From Candidatus Gastranaerophilales bacterium (GTDB taxonomy: Bacteria; Cyanobacteriota; Vampirovibrionia; Gastranaerophilales; Gastranaerophilaceae): a stretch of 56,659 nucleotides of DNA. A program made the position numbers and the translations under genes. Where the stretch lies: the NCBI GenBank assembly GCA_944324315.1, contig CALUVW010000011.1, positions 1-56,659 of the forward strand. Reading direction: 5' to 3'. This document shows, piece by piece, positions 32,773 through 40,184 of this stretch; within the stretch, counting starts at the first letter, position 1; the number at the start of each line of letters is the position of its first letter. The notes below the pieces were generated by a model. The model saw nothing but the letters and a program-made list of their open reading frames with translations, made no database searches and was not told where the DNA came from.

Positions 32773-33550
32773 GGTAAGCTTTCCCAGTATGGTTTTGTTT
32801 CGTCATTAGGAAATTGATTTCTTAATGCAAAAGTTGAACAATTGACGCCATTATGCCCTCCTGTTGTGTCTTCTGTTAAAAAATTACAATATGCTGTATT
32901 ATCAGGAATTTGCGGGCAGGTCACAACTTTGTTTTCATTATCAATCCAAAAGTAGAAAAGATCATATCCCATCGCATTTGGTCCTTTTAGTCCGTTTGTA
33001 TCGACAAGAAATTCTACGTGCTGTCCTTTTTTATTTGAAGCGCCTATCCAACAGTGTCCGTTGAATATTATCATTCCGTTTTTTATCGCAAAATTGCCGT
33101 CATTATAGCCATTAGCATCTGTCTCTTTTTTGAATTTTTTGTAATTTGGCTGTTTTATGTGACCTCCGTAAAGATCATTAAATCCATTTCCGTCTGTGAT
33201 TAAAGTTCTGTCCATTGTAACATCAAAATACTTTGAAAAATCTTTTCCAAATCTGGTTCTTGCTTCTTGGGAATTATCTTTTGCATTTTCTCCGCAATAA
33301 GTATTCATAATATCAGGATTATCAAGACTCATACGTCCTGCTGCTTGATTTACAAGAGAATATGCGATTTTGAACTGTTCTTTAAGAACTTTGTTTCGGT
33401 AGTGTCTAATCAAGTTTGGCATTGTTAATGCTGCAACTACACCAATAATTGTTAGTGTAATTAAAACTTCCGCAAGTGTAAAAGCCCTCAAATCCGCTCT
33501 GCTAAAAGATCTTTTCGGGGGGGGGGCAATCTCAGCTCATTCCTTTTCAT
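32769..33550 (-). CDS. Prepilin-like protein with poly-C leader tract (frame OFF as read)
   Basis: The start with a perfect AGGAGG is ATG at 33550 (MKRNELRL). The frame enters ten C and, as read, stops 21 codons from the start at TGA. With eleven C it becomes RLPPPPKRSFSRADLRA and joins FTLAEVLITLTIIGVVAALT directly. The leader would be 23 residues with Ala at the -1 position. A TTG at 33491 could start a two-residue leader without the tract. The mature part is about 238 residues, with LVDTNGLKGPNAMGYDLFYF and an end like the 27420 protein. Either a phase-variable prepilin in OFF state or a homopolymer undercount. Confidence 0.8.
33517..33526 (-). repeat. Poly-C tract (10 C on the coding strand) in a prepilin leader
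   Basis: Ten G on the plus strand flanked by cttttc and caatctcagctca. The plus-strand flank resembles that of 35039-35048 although the gene here is on the opposite strand. Confidence 0.88.
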
Positions 33551-33632
33551 ATCTGCCTCCTGTTATTTATAATAATTATTACTTTTTTATTATTTATTAT
33601 TTTGTGCCGTTTGTCAATATTTTGCTTTATAC

Positions 33633-33661
33633 TTGAATTTTATTTTTGTTTAGGTTATAAT
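33633..33661 (+). promoter_or_regulatory. Promoter of rpsU
   Basis: TTGAAT (33633-33638), 17 bases, TATAAT (33656-33661), about 49 bases before the rpsU ATG. Confidence 0.7.
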
Positions 33662-33709
33662 AATCTTACGTACTAAATACAAGAGACCATAAAGGTGGTG
33701 AAAATATAA

Positions 33710-33883
33710 ATGGCAGAAGTTAAAGTTGGCGAAAACGAATCAATTGAAAGCGCTCTTAGACGTTTCAAGAAAAAAATTCAAAAAGCCGGTATCCTTTCAG
33801 AAGTTAAAAAACGCGAAAGATATGAAAAACCAAGCGTAAAAAGAAAACGTAAATCTGAAGCAGCCAGAAAAAGAAAAGTATAA
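33710..33883 (+). CDS. rpsU: 30S ribosomal protein bS21
   Basis: The protein has 57 residues, read directly from the DNA. It starts [19 protein letters not shown] and continues [20 protein letters not shown], with the very basic tail [14 protein letters not shown], all typical of bS21. It binds 16S rRNA near the platform and helps initiation. AAGGTGG precedes the ATG. The gene is monocistronic, with its own promoter and terminator. Confidence 0.96.
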   Translation: MAEVKVGENESIESALRRFKKKIQKAGILSEVKKRERYEKPSVKRKRKSEAARKRKV

Positions 33884-33894
33884 CTTTAAAATAA

Positions 33895-33926
33895 AAAAAT
33901 GAGAGGTTTAAACACCTCTCATTTTT
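33895..33926. terminator. Bidirectional terminator between rpsU and the ABC ATPase gene
   Basis: aaaaatgagaggt / acctctcattttt, a 13-base stem with A/T runs on both sides. Confidence 0.85.
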
Positions 33927-33929
33927 ATT

Positions 33930-34886
33930 TTATTCGAAAAGAAAACATTTAACTTTATGCGTGATCCCGTTTTCGTTTGGGGTACAGGTTTTACATTTTT
34001 CCATAACGTAAGGACATCTTGTATGAAATTTGCATCCTTCCGGCAGATTAGCAGGTGATGGCAAATCACCTTTCAGGATAATTTTTTTGCCGGATTTATT
34101 AAACTGAGGAACTGAGCTAAGCAAAGCTTTTGTGTAGGGATGGAACGGAGATGTAAATATATCTTCTGTCTTGCCGGTTTCGATAATTTCTCCAAGATAC
34201 ATAATTGCAACTCTGTCTGCAAGATATCTAATAACGCTCATATCGTGAGTTATTAATAAAAAAGTAAGGTTATACTTTTCTTTTAATTCTTTTAAAAGAT
34301 TAATTACCTGAGCCTGAATACTTACATCTAATGCACTTACAGGTTCATCGGCAAGTATAAATTCAGGTTCAAGTACAAGTGCTCTTGCTATTGCAATCCT
34401 CTGCCTCTGCCCGCCAGAAAATTCGTGCGGATACAAATCCAGACAATTTTCATCCAGACCGACAAGTTTTATTTTTTCTTTTACAATTTCTGTTATTTTT
34501 TCATTTGAATAGTCGCTATTAATTTGAAGCGGTTCTTTTAAAATATCAAAAATTTTCATTTTCGGGTTCAGGCTTGCATAGGGGTTTTGAAATACTATTT
34601 GAGCGTGTTTTCTGAACATTTTTAACTTTTCTTTGTTCAAAGATAAAATATTCTCATTATCAAAAAATATTTGTCCTGATTTTACCGGTTCCAGACGGAT
34701 TATGGCTTTTGCAAGAGTTGATTTTCCACAGCCTGATTCTCCTGCAATTGCAAGTATTTCTCCCTTTTGTATATCCAGTGACACTCCGTTCACTGCATGA
34801 ATAATTTTTTCCCCTCCTAAAATACCTTTGCGTGTCTTGTATTCAACAAATAAATTACTAATTTGGATTAATTTTGTTTCTTGCAT
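33930..34886 (-). CDS. Oligopeptide/dipeptide ABC transporter ATP-binding protein
   Basis: The protein has 318 residues from ATG at 34886 (MQETKLIQISNLFVEY). It has Walker A GESGCGKSTLAKAI, the Q-loop VFQNPYASLNP, signature FSGGQRQRIAIARALVLEP, Walker B FILADEPVSALD and the H-loop LLITHDMSVIRYLAD. The C-terminal oligo_HPY-type extension has FHTRCPYVMEKCKTC and matches the OppF/DppF subfamily. The permease, binding-protein and OppD-type genes are not adjacent, so this is an isolated ATPase gene. The start has no Shine-Dalgarno; TTGATT-17-TACAAT lies six bases before the ATG, suggesting a leaderless mRNA. Confidence 0.92.
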   Translation of the reverse strand: MQETKLIQISNLFVEYKTRKGILGGEKIIHAVNGVSLDIQKGEILAIAGESGCGKSTLAKAIIRLEPVKSGQIFFDNENILSLNKEKLKMFRKHAQIVFQNPYASLNPKMKIFDILKEPLQINSDYSNEKITEIVKEKIKLVGLDENCLDLYPHEFSGGQRQRIAIARALVLEPEFILADEPVSALDVSIQAQVINLLKELKEKYNLTFLLITHDMSVIRYLADRVAIMYLGEIIETGKTEDIFTSPFHPYTKALLSSVPQFNKSGKKIILKGDLPSPANLPEGCKFHTRCPYVMEKCKTCTPNENGITHKVKCFLFE

Positions 34887-34892
34887 AGAAAA

Positions 34893-34921
34893 ATTGTAGC
34901 TTAATTTTTGATTAAAATCAA
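34893..34921 (-). promoter_or_regulatory. Promoter of the ABC ATPase gene, leaderless type
   Basis: On the minus strand: TTGATT (34916-34921), 17 bases, TACAAT (34893-34898), then six bases to the ATG at 34886. Confidence 0.6.
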
Positions 34922-35015
34922 TTATATAAAAGAGCAATCAGATTTTCGACATCTTGTTATTTTTTTATAAATATGTTATAATAAATACATATCATGTAAG
35001 AAAGGAGTAAGATTG

Positions 35016-35710
35016 ATGAAGAGATTTGCGAGATTTTCGGGAGGGGGGCGTATCTAAGCTCACAGTCTGCATTTTGGGATTTTACATTAGCTGAGGTATT
35101 AATAACTCTCGGGGTTATAGGTGTTGTTGCGGCTATGACAATGCCTGTTTTAATTAACAATATTCAGGGAATGCAGTACCGCTCTGCATATAAAAAAGCT
35201 TATAGTGCAATAAGCCAGGCACTTCTTTTTGCTATATCAGATTCTAAAATATTACCTGTTATAATTACTTCTGTAGTTGATGGTACTCCTCGATTAGAGA
35301 ACCTTGACGAAAATTTTAAAACTATTTCAACTTATTTTAAAACTGTTAAAACTTGTTTTGATGATAATGCAAATGAGTGCTGGGTGTGTGAAGATGGACA
35401 GGCTGGTTTTTATGGCTCTTCACCTCCTGACTATCTCGGTTGCAGTGAGTATAATTATGCATTTATAGATAATTCAGGTTTTGCATGGTATTTATATTAT
35501 AACAACGAATATCCAATACTTGTCGATGTAAACGGAGACCGTAAACCAAATAAACTCGGTAAAGACAGATTTGTAATGTATTTTTCTAACCAAGCCGGAG
35601 AGAAATATGCACAAGAGGTTAATCGAATTTTACCTTGGGATGATACTATATCCAAAGGCAGATGGTGCCCTTCAGGAAATTGCCTTTATAAATCGTGGTT
35701 ATTGAAGTAA
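35016..35710 (+). CDS. Prepilin-like protein with G-rich leader tract (frame OFF as read)
   Basis: ATG at 35016 has AAAGGAG upstream and reads MKRFARFSGGG, then runs out of frame and stops at TAA just after the G tract (GGGAGGGGGG, 35039-35048). One extra G gives SGGGAYLSSQSAFWD and joins FTLAEVLITLGVIGVVAAM. Without it no good start exists before the Met inside the membrane helix (35135), which would lack the processing site. The mature part is about 205 residues and contains VDVNGDRKPNKLG and several Cys. The -1 residue would be Asp, atypical for prepilin peptidase substrates. Phase-variable, a pseudogene by one base, or a sequencing error. Confidence 0.75.
35039..35048 (+). repeat. Interrupted poly-G tract in a prepilin leader
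   Basis: GGGAGGGGGG followed by CGTATCTAAGCTCA. The flank resembles 33527-33540 on the same strand although the gene orientation is opposite. Confidence 0.8.
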
Positions 35711-35711
35711 A

Positions 35712-36308
35712 TTAGAGTTCTCTTCTTCCTTCAATAGCTTTTGCAATAGTAATTTCATCAGCATATTCAAGGTCTGCCCCGACAGGCAGACCGAATGCTA
35801 TACGGGAAATCTTTATTCCGAAAGGCTTTATAAGTTTGCTTAGATAAAGGCTTGTTGCCTCTCCTTCTACAGAAGGACTCAGGGCTAAAATAACTTCTCT
35901 GACCTTTTCATCAGTAAGACGATTTAAGAGTTCTTTTATCCTGATATCATCAGCACCGATACCGTCCATAGGTGATATTAAACCCTGCAAAACGTGGTAC
36001 AAACCTTTATATTCATTAGTTTTTTCGATCGCAATTAAGTCCTTAGTTTCTGCAACCACGCAGATAGTTGATTTATCCCGCAGCGGTGATTGGCAAATTT
36101 CACAAGGGCTTGTTGATGATAAGTTAAAACAAATTTCACATGTTTTTGTATTATCTTTTGCATCAATCATGCTCCGTGCAAATTTTTCCACTTCTGATTT
36201 TGGCATTCTCAATAAATAGAAAGCCATACGTTGAGCAGATTTTGGCCCGACTGACGGGAATTTTTGAAAATGCTCTATCAGTGAAGCTATTGATTTGGGA
36301 TAAATCAT
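35712..36308 (-). CDS. recR: Recombination mediator protein RecR
   Basis: The protein has 198 residues. The N-terminal helix-hairpin-helix (LIEHFQKFPSVGPKSAQRMAF) is followed by a zinc finger with the Cys pairs CEICFNL and CEICQSP. The Toprim domain is VVAETKDLIAIEKTNEYKG with LSPSVEGEATSLYLS. RecR acts with RecO (and RecF) to load RecA at gaps. Length is normal. It overlaps ebfC by 1 bp in the usual ebfC-recR order; dnaX, often nearby in bacteria, is distant here. Confidence 0.96.
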   Translation of the reverse strand: MIYPKSIASLIEHFQKFPSVGPKSAQRMAFYLLRMPKSEVEKFARSMIDAKDNTKTCEICFNLSSTSPCEICQSPLRDKSTICVVAETKDLIAIEKTNEYKGLYHVLQGLISPMDGIGADDIRIKELLNRLTDEKVREVILALSPSVEGEATSLYLSKLIKPFGIKISRIAFGLPVGADLEYADEITIAKAIEGRREL

Positions 36309-36643
36309 TAGAAATTAAGCCCCGGAATATTAATTCCGCCAGTTACGGCTTTCATTTTATCTTCCATTGTTTTTGAAGCTTTGTTGCTTGCCTGGTTAAT
36401 CGCCGAAGTTATAATATCTTCAAGCATTTCAATAGTATCAGAATCAACAGAAGACGGATTTTCCGGATTTATTGCTTCTGCAGTCAATTTGATTGACTTA
36501 AATTTCCCCTGTCCGTCGCAGGTAACTTTTACGGCTCCGTTAGCTGCTTCGCCTGTGATTTCCAGAGCTGCAAGTTCTTTTTGAGTATCTTGCAATCTTT
36601 TTTGTAATCCTTGTGCCTGTTTCATCATTTGCATTATATTCAT
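36308..36643 (-). CDS. ebfC: YbaB/EbfC nucleoid-associated protein
   Basis: The protein has 111 residues: MNIMQMMKQAQGLQKRLQDT, the core ITGEAANGAVKVTCDGQGKF and the tail KTMEDKMKAVTGGINIPG. It is a dimeric tweezer-shaped DNA-binding protein that is usually encoded before recR, as here. The start is supported by AGGGGAGAA. Confidence 0.94.
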   Translation of the reverse strand: MNIMQMMKQAQGLQKRLQDTQKELAALEITGEAANGAVKVTCDGQGKFKSIKLTAEAINPENPSSVDSDTIEMLEDIITSAINQASNKASKTMEDKMKAVTGGINIPGLNF

Positions 36644-36708
36644 AAGTTTCTCCCCTTTGTCATCTAAAATAACATTGTAACATGATTTATTTTTACCTCA
36701 AATTATTA

Positions 36709-36714
36709 TATAAT
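36709..36714 (+). promoter_or_regulatory. -10 box for the matrixin-like gene, leaderless type
   Basis: An exact TATAAT, six bases before the ATG at 36721. There is no Shine-Dalgarno. Confidence 0.6.
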
Positions 36715-36720
36715 AAAAAT

Positions 36721-37500
36721 ATGAAAAAATACACTTATGTTGCTGAATCTTTAAAAAACGGACGTATAATGCGCTGGACTTTTATGCCTTTGAAAGTTTA
36801 TATTGCCCCGATGAAATTTTATTCAAAGCAAGGGCAGGAATATAAATACAGACAAATGGTTTTAAAGGCTCTTAATGAATGGCAGACTGCTACAAAAGGG
36901 AGAGTTGCTTTTAAGGTTGTAAATACTCTTCTGGAATCTAATGTTAATGTTGATTGGAAAAGGGTTGAGCGAAAAGCACTCGGACATTGTTACTTTAACT
37001 TTGACGCTTCAAACAGGCTGTATGGTGCGGAGGTCGCAATAGGTTTAACTGAAGGTCTTGTTCATGCAGATTATATGGATGAAGGTGAAGTTTATCATAC
37101 TATATTGCATGAAATAGGTCATGCAGTAGGATTAGGACATAGCCACAATCCTGCAGACATAATGTATACCCCGCATCAAAAAGGTGTTAATTCAATATCA
37201 GAAGGTGACAGACTTACTGTCAATTGGCTTTACACGTTGCCTCAGGGAGCCGATACTGCGGAAATAGCCTCAAAATATGGTATAGGCGGTAATAACATTG
37301 ATGAAATTATTGCAAAATTTATTGACAGAAAATCTCCAACAGAATTTGAAAAGGTGAAAGCTTCTATCAAGAAACCTAAGCGTGATTTGCTTGAAGAGCA
37401 GGAAGCTATTGCAAATCTCAGAAAATACCACATGGCTTTGCAAAATGTGCAGATATCAGAGGATATGCGAAAATTTTTTATCAATAAGAAGAATCAGTGA
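36721..37500 (+). CDS. Matrixin-like zinc metalloprotease
   Basis: The protein has 259 residues from ATG at 36721. The metzincin zinc motif HEIGHAVGLGH spans residues 130-140 and is followed by SHNPADIMY, the Met-turn of the M10/matrixin family. The preceding part (PLKVYIAPMKFYSKQGQEYK, then ALNEWQTATKGRVAFKVV) is the usual matrixin N-domain. There is no signal peptide or prodomain Cys switch, so it is either cytoplasmic or exported by a non-Sec route. The C-terminal 80 residues are helical and unassigned. The end overlaps the convergent GNAT-like gene by 20 bp. Confidence 0.88.
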   Translation: MKKYTYVAESLKNGRIMRWTFMPLKVYIAPMKFYSKQGQEYKYRQMVLKALNEWQTATKGRVAFKVVNTLLESNVNVDWKRVERKALGHCYFNFDASNRLYGAEVAIGLTEGLVHADYMDEGEVYHTILHEIGHAVGLGHSHNPADIMYTPHQKGVNSISEGDRLTVNWLYTLPQGADTAEIASKYGIGGNNIDEIIAKFIDRKSPTEFEKVKASIKKPKRDLLEEQEAIANLRKYHMALQNVQISEDMRKFFINKKNQ

Positions 37501-38242
37501 TTTTGTAGTCAATCCCGAACTTTTTGAAAAGTTCATTGAAAAATTCTCTGTTTTTAGAAATGTTCTCTTTTGTAAGAACCATATCAAAACCATGTTTAAT
37601 TTGGTAGTCGGGGTCTTTACAGAGTCTGTTTTTATTTATCGTCTGTAAATACTCATATATTATATTATTCCCCAGCTTGAGTTTTTCGTTATCATCTGTC
37701 GCGTTTTTCCCGAGCCAGTCATTTGCTTCTGTGTATACCTTTTTAAAATTTTCATTTCCTTGTTGTTTTAGTATATATTTTTTTATAAAATCTGAAATAT
37801 TTTCAAGCGTTTTGAATAAAGGTTCAAATTTGAATTTTGAGTGAAAATGTACGGCAGATGCAAGAGAAGAAAGTTCAATTTTGTCTAAATGATTTTCAAT
37901 CATTGTTATAATTTGTCCCAGACGCATTACAGAACCTGCGCCCATACCATGCATATTGTCTTTTGTTATTATTGAATTGTTATACATCGTATTGCCGTCA
38001 ATCGTGATTTTACTTGTCCCGAGGGGATTAAATTTCCCGTCGCTTACTTTTATGCAATATTCATCAGGAACTTTTGTTTTTTCAATTTTAAGAAAATAGT
38101 CTCTTTCTACAGGTTTATTGTTAATATTTAATTTAGCTTTACAATATGTTTCAAAAAATAATCTTCTATTTTGTGTCGGCATAAAATAGAGTTTTTGAAA
38201 GGCTGGAGAGACTTTATTTTTTGTATTATTATTTATTTTCAT
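37481..38242 (-). CDS. GNAT-like protein of unknown substrate
   Basis: The protein has 253 residues. A stretch at about 98-140 (HGMGAGSVMRLGQIITMIEN, then IELSSLASAVHFHSKFKFEP) fits GNAT motifs A and B: an acyl-CoA pyrophosphate loop, a helix, a strand, and a helix ending in the FYxKxGF-like element. The C-terminal 90 residues are helical and unassigned. The N-terminus MKINNNTKNKVSPAFQKLYF belongs to the Ile-Asn/Phe start style seen at 18510 and 23094. No Shine-Dalgarno at a normal distance. Acetyltransferase activity is inference from motif shape. Confidence 0.5.
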   Translation of the reverse strand: MKINNNTKNKVSPAFQKLYFMPTQNRRLFFETYCKAKLNINNKPVERDYFLKIEKTKVPDEYCIKVSDGKFNPLGTSKITIDGNTMYNNSIITKDNMHGMGAGSVMRLGQIITMIENHLDKIELSSLASAVHFHSKFKFEPLFKTLENISDFIKKYILKQQGNENFKKVYTEANDWLGKNATDDNEKLKLGNNIIYEYLQTINKNRLCKDPDYQIKHGFDMVLTKENISKNREFFNELFKKFGIDYKITDSSY

Positions 38243-38334
38243 TATATTTTTTCTAAAACTCCTGAATATAAAAATTGCTATAATTTTTTTTAGTTGTATA
38301 ATAAATTTGTAAAATACTTTTTAAGGGATATTAT

Positions 38335-39207
38335 ATGACAGTTCAAGATTGGTTTGAAAAACGTAAGCAGGCTCAAATTCAACGCAGAAAACTTGAAGGC
38401 AGGGTCGAATTGGATATGGATCCTAATTTATGGACAAAATGCGTTCATTGTGATGCCCAGCTTTTGAAAGAAGATTTGGAAAAAAATGATATGGTCTGCC
38501 CTGTGTGCGACTATCATTTTAGAATAAATGCAAAGACAAGGATAAAGCAGCTTTTTGATGAAAATTCTTTTGAGGAATTATTTGCAGAAATCAAACCTGG
38601 AGATCCTCTGGAATTTACTGATACAGAAAGTTATAAGGATAGATTAGCCAAGGCACATGACAAGACTGGACTTAATGATGCTGTAATTACTGGAATTGCC
38701 GCAATTAAGGGAAATAAAGTAGCTGCTGCTGTTATGGATTTTGATTTTATGGGCGGCTCTATGGGGAGTGTTGTAGGCGAAAAAGTTACAAGAATTATAG
38801 AAAAAGCAATTGAACTCCGACTCCCGGTTCTTGCTATTACCTCATCAGGCGGAGCAAGAATGCAGGAAAGTGCTTTGAGTCTTATGCAAATGGCAAAAAC
38901 ATCATGTGCGGTTTCAAGATTAGATGATGAAAAGCTTTTATACATTAATCTTTTAACTGAACCTACATTTGGCGGAGTTACGGCAAGTTTTGGTATGCTC
39001 GGCGATATTATTGTTGCAGAGCAAGGTGCAAGAATAGGGTTTGCAGGCAGACGTGTTATTGAACAAACAATCAGACAAAAGTTACCGTCAGATTTCCAAA
39101 CAGCCGAATATCTGCTAAAATACGGGCAGGTTGATATTGTTTCTTCCCGCAAAGATTTGAGAGATACATTGGCTAAGATTTTGGAAATCCACAAAGTCGT
39201 TCAGTAA
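38335..39207 (+). CDS. accD: Acetyl-CoA carboxylase carboxyltransferase subunit beta
   Basis: The protein has 290 residues. The N-terminal zinc ribbon has Cys36, Cys39, Cys55 and Cys58 (KCVHC ... CPVC). The crotonase-type core contains AVMDFDFMGGSMGSVVGEK, ITSSGGARMQESALSLMQM and TEPTFGGVTASFGMLGDI. With AccA it transfers CO2 from carboxybiotin to acetyl-CoA, the first step of fatty acid synthesis. AAGGGA precedes the ATG. accA follows after 12 bp. Confidence 0.97.
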   Translation: MTVQDWFEKRKQAQIQRRKLEGRVELDMDPNLWTKCVHCDAQLLKEDLEKNDMVCPVCDYHFRINAKTRIKQLFDENSFEELFAEIKPGDPLEFTDTESYKDRLAKAHDKTGLNDAVITGIAAIKGNKVAAAVMDFDFMGGSMGSVVGEKVTRIIEKAIELRLPVLAITSSGGARMQESALSLMQMAKTSCAVSRLDDEKLLYINLLTEPTFGGVTASFGMLGDIIVAEQGARIGFAGRRVIEQTIRQKLPSDFQTAEYLLKYGQVDIVSSRKDLRDTLAKILEIHKVVQ

Positions 39208-39219
39208 GAGGAAAAATTT

Positions 39220-40176
39220 ATGTCAGCAATTTTAGATTTTGAAAAACCAATCCTTGAAATTCAGGAAAAAATAGAAGAATTAAAAAAAATAAGTTTGGAG
39301 TCAGGCATGGATCTAAATAAAGAAATTGAAACTTTTGAGCAGCAGGCTGAAGATTATAGAAAAGAACTTTATTCAAATCTTAAACCTTCTCAGAAGCTTC
39401 AGATAGCCAGACATCCGGAAAGACCTAATTTCATGGATTATGTTAACCATATTTGTGAAGATTTTGTTGAGCTTCACGGTGATAGAGAAGGTATGGATGA
39501 CAGAGCTATAATCGGCGGTTTAGCAAAAATTGACGGCAAACCGGTTATGATTATCGGAACTATGAAAGGTAAATCAACCAAAGAAAATCTTGAATATAAC
39601 TTCGGGATGCCGCAGCCGCAAGGTTATCGTAAAGCTTTAAGACTTTTTAAACATGCAAATAAATTTAATATTCCGATAATTACTCTTATTGATACTCCGG
39701 GGGCATATCCTGGTATAAGCGCTGAAGAAACCAACCAGGGCGGTGCAATCGCTGTTAACTTAATGCAAATGGCAAAATTTGAAGTTCCTGTAATTGCAAT
39801 TATTACAGGAGAAGGATGCTCCGGCGGTGCTTTAGGGCTGGCAGTTGCGGATAGAGTATTTTTACTGGAACATGCTTATTATACGGTAATTTCTCCGGAA
39901 GGTTGTGCTTCTATATTATGGCGTGATGCTTCAAAAGCCTCCGAAGCTGCCAATGCTTTAAAAATTACCGCAACTGATTTAATGAATTTTGATATTATTG
40001 ACGGCGAAATTAAGGAACCTGTCGGTGGTGCTCATACTAATTATGATGAAATTTCAGCGAATATGAAAAAGACTATTTTGGAAAGTCTTGACGAACTTTC
40101 TAAACTTTCTGGTAAAGAGCTAAAAGAACAGCGTTATAAAAAATTCAGAAAAATGGGCGTATTTTTAGAAGGCTAG
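39220..40176 (+). CDS. accA: Acetyl-CoA carboxylase carboxyltransferase subunit alpha
   Basis: The protein has 318 residues. A coiled N-terminal segment leads to RPNFMDYVNHICEDFVELHG, GTMKGKSTKENLEYNFGMPQ, LIDTPGAYPGISAEE and ITGEGCSGGALGLAVADRV, diagnostic for AccA. It is the partner of the upstream AccD. Length is normal. Confidence 0.97.
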   Translation: MSAILDFEKPILEIQEKIEELKKISLESGMDLNKEIETFEQQAEDYRKELYSNLKPSQKLQIARHPERPNFMDYVNHICEDFVELHGDREGMDDRAIIGGLAKIDGKPVMIIGTMKGKSTKENLEYNFGMPQPQGYRKALRLFKHANKFNIPIITLIDTPGAYPGISAEETNQGGAIAVNLMQMAKFEVPVIAIITGEGCSGGALGLAVADRVFLLEHAYYTVISPEGCASILWRDASKASEAANALKITATDLMNFDIIDGEIKEPVGGAHTNYDEISANMKKTILESLDELSKLSGKELKEQRYKKFRKMGVFLEG

Positions 40177-40184
40177 AGGATGAA

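Noticed and set aside
38631-39194. Antisense 187-residue frame over accD
   Set aside because: It lies entirely within a sure accD gene on the other strand, has no start signal and no recognisable motif.
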